Source: Gemmatimonadales bacterium UBA7835
GTDB taxonomy: Bacteria > Gemmatimonadota > Gemmatimonadetes > Longimicrobiales > Gaopeijiaceae
DNA length: 16,172 bases
Direction of reading: 5' to 3'
Assembly (NCBI GenBank): GCA_002500925.1
Contig: DLTN01000095.1
Location: 1 to 16,172, forward strand
The position numbers were made by a program, and so were the translations under genes. Position 1 is the first letter of the stretch; each line of letters opens with the position of its first letter. Below the pieces are notes generated by a model. The model made no database searches and was not told the origin of the DNA. It saw nothing but the letters and a program-made list of their open reading frames with translations. Positions 1 through 5,421 of this stretch are shown here, piece after piece.

Positions 1-591
1 GGCTTCGAGTCTAGAGATTTCAAGGCGGAAGGGCCCTTCTTGCTTGTCCGTCACCATTAATCCGATTTGCTGGACTCGTGAAGGGTTCAGAGCTCTTGCG
101 TTTCGCGGAGCAAAACCTCGGAATATCGGTTGAAATTGCTCGAGGGGTATTTCGATGGTAGTCCATGTATCCGCTGTCGTTTCAAAGCTTACAGCGTAGG
201 CGACCCCGTCCCAGTTTCGGCCCATACGGAGTCGAAGTTGATAACGCTTACCGTCGCCTCGCACTCTCAGGACAACCGTCGAGGCTTTTGAGAGAGCACC
301 TTCGTTGATCCGAGCACGCACCGATGCGAAACCACCGTTGTTCTCAAGAGACAAGTGGCCTTCAAAAATCGCTGCGTCATCTGAAGCGGGACGGATTCGG
401 CTGCTTGAGACTCCACCCATGACTCCGTCGTTCACGACGAACCAGTCTGACACCGCATCAGGTTCGAACGAGAGGATTGTGCGCTGTTCTGTTTGGCCCT
501 CTAGCACGCCGAAAGAAAAGACCGACAGAAGTAGTAGTGGCGCAAAGCGTGAAGATTGAGTGCGGACTGTTGAGTACAGTTTCTCTCGCAA
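1..591 (-). CDS. Exported CIA30-family protein (3' end off the window)
   Basis: The leftward frame stays open from a TTG at 589-591 to the window edge, giving 197 residues with no stop. No ATG opens this frame. The TTG has a GAGGA Shine-Dalgarno seven bases upstream, so I take it as the start. Residues 15-33 form a hydrophobic segment ending near Gly-Gln-Thr, a likely signal peptide. The rest matches the CIA30 (complex I intermediate-associated protein 30) family: WFVVNDGVMGGVSSS at 50-64, then the ENNGGFASV strand, a RGDGKRYQLRLR strand, and the DKQEGPFRLEI ending close to the edge. Only a few codons should be missing. CIA30 domains form beta-sandwiches. In mitochondria they serve complex I assembly, but the role of exported bacterial members is unknown. 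The gene begins 10 nt after the stop of the membrane-protein gene, so the two are probably co-transcribed. Confidence 0.85.
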   Translation of the reverse strand, partial: MREKLYSTVRTQSSRFAPLLLLSVFSFGVLEGQTEQRTILSFEPDAVSDWFVVNDGVMGGVSSSRIRPASDDAAIFEGHLSLENNGGFASVRARINEGALSKASTVVLRVRGDGKRYQLRLRMGRNWDGVAYAVSFETTADTWTTIEIPLEQFQPIFRGFAPRNARALNPSRVQQIGLMVTDKQEGPFRLEISRLEA

Positions 592-601
592 GGATGAGTC
601 C

Positions 602-1177
602 TCAAGCGGGGGTGGTATTCGCTGAGATTGCAGCTGCAGGTGTGGCCCTCAGTACTCGGTCCTTCGGCGATGGACTACTGTCAATTAAAGGCTCAGCGGC
701 AGAAGTCGAGTCGTTAGTGGCGAAGGTCCAGTAGATCATAGCGGTCATCGTGGCACTGGCAGTTCCGTTACCCAGTGCAAGGGGTAGACGTCCAATTGCG
801 TCGATGATGCCGGGGTAGAAAACCCAATCGACCGCCATCGTACCCACAGTGAGGAGACCTAGGGTGAACACGAACAAGCCGGGCCCACTGCCAGGGATTA
901 TCGACCGAGAGTAGGCTCTTGTGACAAGGCTTCCTATTCCGATGAAGGCCACCAAGTGCACAACCGAATAGATGGCGAGCGCGTCGAGGCGGACAGTTGT
1001 CACGTCGGCCGGGGCAGTGTCGAACAGAACGACCTGACCCATCAGTGAGGGGGTATGCAAGATTTGTCCAGCGAGAGCATCAGCAACCAGGAAGAAGAGA
1101 GCGATTGCGGCGCTGGCATAAGCTCCGGAAAGGATCGAGGCAAAAGCTACATCGCCGGGCTTTGTCGAGATTGGCAT
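602..1177 (-). CDS. Four-helix membrane protein of unknown function
   Basis: This 191-residue protein has four hydrophobic segments, at about residues 11-34, 64-86, 99-121 and 130-152. A polar Ser/Pro/Ala-rich tail follows. Helix 1 runs into the loop motif HTPSLMG (41-47). From memory, similar membrane proteins with a helix ending in Asp-Ala-Leu-x-Gly and a His/Tyr-Thr-Pro motif recur in Gemmatimonadota and Deltaproteobacteria, but I know no family name or activity. The ATG at 1177 has no clear Shine-Dalgarno, so translation may be weak or start on a short leader. It is the first gene leftward of the divergent dyad and sits 10 nt from the CIA30 gene, suggesting a two-gene operon of envelope proteins. 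The coding frame is convincing because of the helix pattern and operon spacing. The function is not known. Confidence 0.75.
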   Translation of the reverse strand: MPISTKPGDVAFASILSGAYASAAIALFFLVADALAGQILHTPSLMGQVVLFDTAPADVTTVRLDALAIYSVVHLVAFIGIGSLVTRAYSRSIIPGSGPGLFVFTLGLLTVGTMAVDWVFYPGIIDAIGRLPLALGNGTASATMTAMIYWTFATNDSTSAAEPLIDSSPSPKDRVLRATPAAAISANTTPA

Positions 1178-1292
1178 GAGTTGTTATTGGTTTAAGTATT
1201 GTTCAATATATTTTCACATATACTTGAACAAAAAGCAACATTACTCTTAATTAGTCCATCGTGTTTAACAATTCGGGACCAAGAGCAAGCAG
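1178..1292. promoter_or_regulatory. AT-rich divergent promoter region with 33-bp dyad
   Basis: This gap separates the leftward membrane-protein gene from the rightward SDR gene and is much richer in A+T than its surroundings. It contains perfect inverted arms TTGTTCAA (1199-1206) and TTGAACAA (1224-1231). Each arm is itself of the form TTGnnCAA, and their centres are 25 bp apart. Inside the arms the bases are nearly symmetric (TATAT against ATATA). The right arm overlaps a possible rightward -35 (TTGAAC, 1224-1229). Read leftward, the same arm gives TTGTTC at 1231-1226 followed after 15 bases by TATATT at 1210-1205, a good -10. The rightward -10 is poor. A regulator bound here would cover both promoters. 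The identity of the regulator is unknown. Confidence 0.55.
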
Positions 1293-2777
1293 ATGAAAAT
1301 TCTCGTAACTGGCGCCACTGGATACATCGGGGGTCGCGTGATTGAGCGCCTCTTAGAAGATGGGCATCAGGTACGGGTGCTGACACGAGACCATGACCGT
1401 GCGCTGGCTCGCCCTTGGGGTGATCGCGTTGAAATCCATGTGGGTGATCTTCTGTCGCCGGAGTCCTTGGAGGCGCCTATGCGCGATGTCGACATCGCGT
1501 ATTATCTGGTGCACTCGATGTACGGCGGAGCGGATTTTGCAGAGCAAGACCGTCGCGCGGCCCAGCACTTCGTCGCGGCAGGACAGCAGCTTAAGCAGGT
1601 CATCTATCTAGGGGGTATCGTCCCGCCTTCCAAGAGAGGCATCACAACCTCTCTGCACCTGCGAAGTCGAGCCGAAGTAGGCGCCATACTGCGAGACGGT
1701 CTTCCCACGACTGAATTCCGTGCCGGCCCAATTATTGGCAGTGGGTCAGCGTCCTTTGAAATGGTGCGCTACCTGACGGAGAGGCTGCCCGCGATGGTGG
1801 CACCGCGTTGGATCTTGAATCAGGTTCAACCGATTGGTGTGAGTGACGTCCTCGAATACCTGATCGCGGCTTTAGGACGTTCAGATGCGCTAGGGGTAAT
1901 CGACGTGGGTTCCGAGCCGGTGTCCTTTCGTCAGATGATGATGATATACGCCGCGTCCAGAGGCTTGCCGAGGGTCATTGTTCCGGTGCCGGTGCTCGCT
2001 CCGAGGCTCGCGGCGCTTTGGGTGGGGTTCATCACTCCTATCCCGAATGCTCTCGCTGTGCCTTTGGTGGAGGGTGTGGTCGAGCCTGTTGTCGGAGATC
2101 GACAGAGGGCCCGGTCACTGTTCCCGGAGATTGAGCCCATGCCCTACGAAGCAACGGTTCGATTAGCGTTGGAACGGATTCGAGGAGATGAAGTGGAGAC
2201 ACGGTGGACGTTTTCTGGCCAAGACGATGGTGTGCGTTTAGTCGATCGAGAGGGTGTGGCACGCGAGGTGCGTTCCAGATGGGTTGCGGCCGATATCGAG
2301 TCTACGTTTCGGGCTTTTTCTTCGCTTGGTGGCAAGCGCGGTTGGAGGGTCTGGAACTGGGCTTGGAAAATCCGAGGGTTGCTGGACCAGTTGGTAGGTG
2401 GTCCGGGACTTAGAAGGGGGCGACGGCATCCTGAACAGGTATACCCAGGGGAAGCGATCGATTTCTGGCGTGTAGAGGAGGTTCGGGCACCTTTCATCCT
2501 TCGATTACGAGCCGAGATGAAGGTTCCGGGGGAAGCTTGGCTTCAGTTCGAAGCGGCAGAAGAGGGTGAGGGTACGCGCTTAGTACAGACAGCTTTCTTC
2601 GCGCCCACTGGATTCCTTGGTTGGGCTTACTGGTACGGGATTTACCCCTTCCATTCGCTGATATTCAGTGATCTCGTAAACGCGGTCGCGGACGACGCTG
2701 CGTTATTTGCGAAAGAGGCTCGAGGGAGCACAGGTCCATCAATCAAATCGGATAAGACAGAGCGGGAGGTAGTGTGA
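1293..2777 (+). CDS. Atypical SDR oxidoreductase with C-terminal DUF2867
   Basis: This 494-residue protein is of the YbjT type. The N-terminal Rossmann domain carries the dinucleotide-binding motif TGATGYIGG at residues 6-14 and the following strand HQVRVLTRD. The segment YYLVHSM is typical of NAD(P)-binding atypical SDRs. I do not see the classical YxxxK catalytic pair, so it may bind a nucleotide cofactor without being a standard dehydrogenase. From about residue 310 the sequence turns into a DUF2867 (START-like) domain, ending near residue 480 with the motif FAPTGFLGWAYWYGIYPFH. Length fits the family (E. coli YbjT is about 476 residues). Substrate is unknown. Members often occur near photolyase or oxidative-stress genes, which is known context rather than proof. 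The stop overlaps the start of the downstream cupredoxin gene by 4 bp, implying translational coupling. No strong Shine-Dalgarno precedes the ATG. Confidence 0.88.
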   Translation: MKILVTGATGYIGGRVIERLLEDGHQVRVLTRDHDRALARPWGDRVEIHVGDLLSPESLEAPMRDVDIAYYLVHSMYGGADFAEQDRRAAQHFVAAGQQLKQVIYLGGIVPPSKRGITTSLHLRSRAEVGAILRDGLPTTEFRAGPIIGSGSASFEMVRYLTERLPAMVAPRWILNQVQPIGVSDVLEYLIAALGRSDALGVIDVGSEPVSFRQMMMIYAASRGLPRVIVPVPVLAPRLAALWVGFITPIPNALAVPLVEGVVEPVVGDRQRARSLFPEIEPMPYEATVRLALERIRGDEVETRWTFSGQDDGVRLVDREGVAREVRSRWVAADIESTFRAFSSLGGKRGWRVWNWAWKIRGLLDQLVGGPGLRRGRRHPEQVYPGEAIDFWRVEEVRAPFILRLRAEMKVPGEAWLQFEAAEEGEGTRLVQTAFFAPTGFLGWAYWYGIYPFHSLIFSDLVNAVADDAALFAKEARGSTGPSIKSDKTEREVV

Positions 2778-3388
2778 AAGGCTTTCATCCAATCGCCGTG
2801 CTTCTATTCGGCCTGACTGCTTGCGGTGGAGGGACATCACCGAGTGGGGGAACAACGCCAACACAGCCTGTTGTTCCGGTTCCAACTTCGATAACGATTT
2901 CGCTATCCAGCGTGACACTCACATCGCCTGGAGAGGTTGCCTCCCTGACGGCTACAGTGAAGGACCAAAGCGGTGCCCCAATGTCAAGTCAAACTGTGAC
3001 ATGGACTTCTTCGGATGAGGGTGTGGTGACAGTGTCGAGCGGCACCGTGACAGCCGTGGCTAACGGAAGTGCTACGGTCACGGCAACCAGTGGATCACTG
3101 AGTGCACAAGCTTCAGTGAAGGTCGAGTCCTCATCGCCACCACCTTCTACCGCGAACGTTACCGTTAACGATAATGTCTTCAATCCGTCAGCCACGACGA
3201 TAGCTCTTGGGGGTCAAGTCACATGGACATGGTCTGGCTCTCAGCAGCATAACGTGACCTTCCAGTCGGGAGAGAGTTCAGCGACTCAGACCTCAGGAAC
3301 ATTTTCTCGCACCTTCAGCGCGGCGGGATCGTTCTCCTACCAGTGTACCGTTCACTCGGGGATGCAGGGCTCTGTATCCGTGGATTAG
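2774..3388 (+). CDS. Lipoprotein with Big2 domain and type 1 copper cupredoxin domain
   Basis: The 204-residue product starts at GTG 2774, four bases overlapping the SDR stop and preceded by GGGAGGT at 2764-2770, a strong Shine-Dalgarno. It has a short signal peptide with the lipobox LTAC (Cys17), then a Gly/Ser/Thr/Pro linker. Residues 38-117 form a Big2-like bacterial Ig domain (TITLSS-type strand, VTWTSSD, SGTVTAVANGSATVTA). Residues 125-204 form a plastocyanin-like domain starting VNDNVFNPSA. The expected copper ligands are all present: His159, Cys191, His194 and Met197. A blue-copper electron carrier tethered to the membrane and held away from it by the Ig domain is the natural reading. 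The electron partners are unknown. Co-translation with the DUF2867 SDR is the only functional clue. The next gene is convergent. Confidence 0.88.
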   Translation: MKGFHPIAVLLFGLTACGGGTSPSGGTTPTQPVVPVPTSITISLSSVTLTSPGEVASLTATVKDQSGAPMSSQTVTWTSSDEGVVTVSSGTVTAVANGSATVTATSGSLSAQASVKVESSSPPPSTANVTVNDNVFNPSATTIALGGQVTWTWSGSQQHNVTFQSGESSATQTSGTFSRTFSAAGSFSYQCTVHSGMQGSVSVD

Positions 3389-3437
3389 ATGCCTGCATCC
3401 AGATATGAAGATAGGAACCGTTGCCTTCTCGTCCCGT

Positions 3438-3788
3438 TCAAGCCCATTGTCCGAAAGCTTGGATAGCTATGAAGGCATTCAGTAAAAGAAGGACTGCTGC
3501 CGGCACCATTTCGAAGAAAGAATCACGCACCTTCACACGCACAGCGAGGCCGAGCAGCATCAAAACAGACAGCCCGCTGGCGCTCAAGAAACTAAGTGTT
3601 GGTAACAAGTAACCGGCTAAGAGTCCTAGTGCACCCGCGACCTCGAGTGCACCGATCAACCTTCGAAAATGAGGAAGACCGTATCTCTTGAACTCTTCGA
3701 CCATTCCGTCGGCGAAGAGACAAGCCAGTCCGTAATAGAGAAACAGAGAGATCGAAAGAGCATTAGCAAAGTGGTACCCTAGGCCCAT
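3438..3788 (-). CDS. DoxX-like membrane protein (copy A)
   Basis: This 116-residue protein has four hydrophobic helices and the DoxX-like signature: a loop EEFKRYGLP (31-39) after helix 1, ALEVAGALGLLAG opening helix 2, and RVKVRD (84-89) before the last helix. Length fits small DoxX-like proteins. DoxX was first described as a subunit of a thiosulfate:quinone oxidoreductase in Acidianus, but most bacterial relatives are uncharacterised and linked only loosely to envelope redox or oxidative stress. The gene converges with the cupredoxin gene (49 nt apart) and diverges from a second DoxX-like gene. The ATG at 3788 has only a weak Shine-Dalgarno, so the start is the least certain part. The family assignment rests on the motif spacing and helix pattern. 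Confidence 0.8.
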   Translation of the reverse strand: MGLGYHFANALSISLFLYYGLACLFADGMVEEFKRYGLPHFRRLIGALEVAGALGLLAGYLLPTLSFLSASGLSVLMLLGLAVRVKVRDSFFEMVPAAVLLLLNAFIAIQAFGQWA

Positions 3789-3852
3789 GGGCTGCTCTGC
3801 TGCATTTTAGAAGTCATTCTAACTTTCTGTGCCAATGCTCGAGGAGATTTCT

Positions 3853-4224
3853 GTGCCGGAGTTTACCATCCTTACCCTGCTTCAAATAATTGTTGGTCTT
3901 GGACTCCTGAATGTGTGGCTAATCCGAGCCGGGTCCGCAACAGACTACAGAGGAGGAGAGGCCACGACCCTCAAAGAGGAGTTCCAGGCTTACGGTTTGC
4001 CGGACGGCGCTTTCTACTTAGTAGGGGCCATGAAGATCGGAGCCGGCGTAACCTTTTTGGCGGGCCTCTGGGCCGAACTCCCTGTTCGTTCCGCTGCCGG
4101 AATCGTCGCACTGCTCATGGTGGGTGCACTAGCGATGCACGTTAAAGTTGGGGACCCACCTAGACGGTCCCTGCCCGCGGCTTTGATGCTCATGATGTGT
4201 TTGGCGATCTTTTACCTCGCGTAG
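3853..4224 (+). CDS. DoxX-like membrane protein (copy B)
   Basis: This rightward gene codes for a second DoxX-like protein. I place the start at GTG 3853, because GAGGAG at 3841-3846 lies six bases upstream. In-frame GTG 3829 and ATG 3835 would add up to eight residues but have no such site. From GTG 3853 the product has 123 residues and four hydrophobic helices. It carries KEEFQAYGLP (41-50), AMKIGAGVTFLAG (59-71) and HVKVGDPPRRSLPA (96-109). These align with EEFKRYGLP, ALEVAGALGLLAG and RVKVRD of copy A, so the two are paralogs. Unlike copy A, this copy has a longer loop between helix 1 and the EEF motif (RAGSATDYRGG). The intergenic space between the two starts is only 64 bp and must hold both promoters. 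Function is unknown beyond the family. Confidence 0.78.
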   Translation: MPEFTILTLLQIIVGLGLLNVWLIRAGSATDYRGGEATTLKEEFQAYGLPDGAFYLVGAMKIGAGVTFLAGLWAELPVRSAAGIVALLMVGALAMHVKVGDPPRRSLPAALMLMMCLAIFYLA

Positions 4225-4245
4225 GCCTACAGCCTCGCGGGACTG

Positions 4246-4293
4246 AAAAACACAGAACCCGCCTCTCTTAATCAGGGGGGGCGGGTTCTGTGT
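4246..4293 (-). terminator. Rho-independent terminator with 14-bp perfect stem
   Basis: ACACAGAACCCGCC (4250-4263) pairs perfectly with GGCGGGTTCTGTGT (4280-4293) around a 16-nt loop. Read leftward, the stem is followed by TTTTT (4250-4246), the expected U-tract, so it ends transcription of the DUF4837-like gene whose stop is at 4325. It also lies 26 nt after the stop of DoxX copy B. For that direction the downstream tract (CTAACTGGTCTTT) is weaker, so bidirectional use is possible but less certain. Confidence 0.85.
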
Positions 4294-4324
4294 CTAACTG
4301 GTCTTTAATCCAGAAGAAGATCAA

Positions 4325-5338
4325 TCAGCCCAAGCATTTGAAGGTGTTTAGCAGCGTCTCGAGTTGGATCATGTATTCGTATTTCTCTTTTCCTGGGGCG
4401 TAGAGCCAAGCATCAAGAAGGTATGTGCGGTCTTGGGAATCGCAGGTTACCACCCGTGTGATGAGAGGACCGCCTGCAGGCCAGCCGCGATCCGGTGGAT
4501 TCCGCCATTGAGACTGAAACTCGTACGAGGGGATTCCGTTTAAATCCACGAGACGTTCTACGAGGTCTTCGGGGACGACTACCTGAGGTTCAGTGTAATG
4601 CGCCTCGGCCATTTCGTTTCGCCAAGCAACCACACGGTCTTGTCCTAGTTCATCCGAAGCAGGGGTGATCCAAGTCACTCCGATCTGCCGGATCAGTTCT
4701 GACGGGTCAGGATTATCGTTACGGAAGATGTAAACGGAGTCCCTCGTCTGCCATCGATACACCGTCGGCAACATCATTGAAAAACCCGCTTTCAAGGAAA
4801 GTGTGTCCGCTAAAGCAGAGTCTGTGCCCGACATGTACATGCGATTCTGCGCGTATCTTCGAAACTGGCCGTCGAGCAATTTGTTTACTTCGGGTAAGTA
4901 ACGAAGCAAGTCAGGGCGATCCCACTCCTGATCCATCAGTATTAAGGTGATTGTCTGGCCCCTAGACCACACATCGTAGACCTGATGAATCCCGTTCTCG
5001 GTGATTGGTTCACGAGCGTCCTCCAGTACTTCTTGCACCCAGTAGTCGTCCCGGCTGCCAACGACGACCATTTGGCGGAAGCGTCTCAGGTTTCCCCAAT
5101 ACGCCGCCCCAGGTTCTTGGTACGTAACCGTAAATGTTTTTTCGGCACGAACCGTAGTGACGGTCGGTTCTAGCGCGCTGTACACGTCATCCTGGACTTC
5201 GGCCCACGCTTCTGTGGACATCACTGCGATGATGCTGTTGGCATCGCCATAGCTGAGCGGCACCTCGTTGCATGCGGTAAAGGCTAGAGCCGACGCGATG
5301 ACGAAGACGGGCCGAGACAGGCTACGTGCCATGATCAT
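4325..5338 (-). CDS. DUF4837-like putative lipoprotein
   Basis: I place the start at ATG 5338, five bases after AGGAG. An ATG at 5362 is in frame but has no ribosome site. The resulting 337-residue product begins with a lipoprotein signal ending ALAFTAC (lipobox Cys23). Residues 27-39 read PLSYGDANSIIAV, followed by a Trp-containing helix. This resembles the opening of the DUF4837 family, in which a short tether leads to a G-x-x-N-x-I-x-V strand. The length also fits. The family is best known from Bacteroidota and has no established function. Near the C-terminus are paired cysteines, in VVTCDSQ and the last residues FKCLG. The gene lies 83 nt downstream of the oligopeptidase gene on the same strand and ends at a strong terminator. 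The family call is from memory of motif layout and is moderately sure. The coding call is very sure. Confidence 0.72.
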   Translation of the reverse strand: MIMARSLSRPVFVIASALAFTACNEVPLSYGDANSIIAVMSTEAWAEVQDDVYSALEPTVTTVRAEKTFTVTYQEPGAAYWGNLRRFRQMVVVGSRDDYWVQEVLEDAREPITENGIHQVYDVWSRGQTITLILMDQEWDRPDLLRYLPEVNKLLDGQFRRYAQNRMYMSGTDSALADTLSLKAGFSMMLPTVYRWQTRDSVYIFRNDNPDPSELIRQIGVTWITPASDELGQDRVVAWRNEMAEAHYTEPQVVVPEDLVERLVDLNGIPSYEFQSQWRNPPDRGWPAGGPLITRVVTCDSQDRTYLLDAWLYAPGKEKYEYMIQLETLLNTFKCLG

Positions 5339-5421
5339 GGAATCTCCTAGAAGCGTGTTCATCGATTAAGATGATAGTTGATCGTAGTACCTCCGTGGGG
5401 GTCTAGGTTCGGAATCAGGTC

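Noticed and set aside
3389..3437. GATGC-CT-GCATC inverted repeat at the convergent junction
   Set aside because: The loop is two bases and there is no T-tract, so it is unlikely to act as a hairpin terminator.
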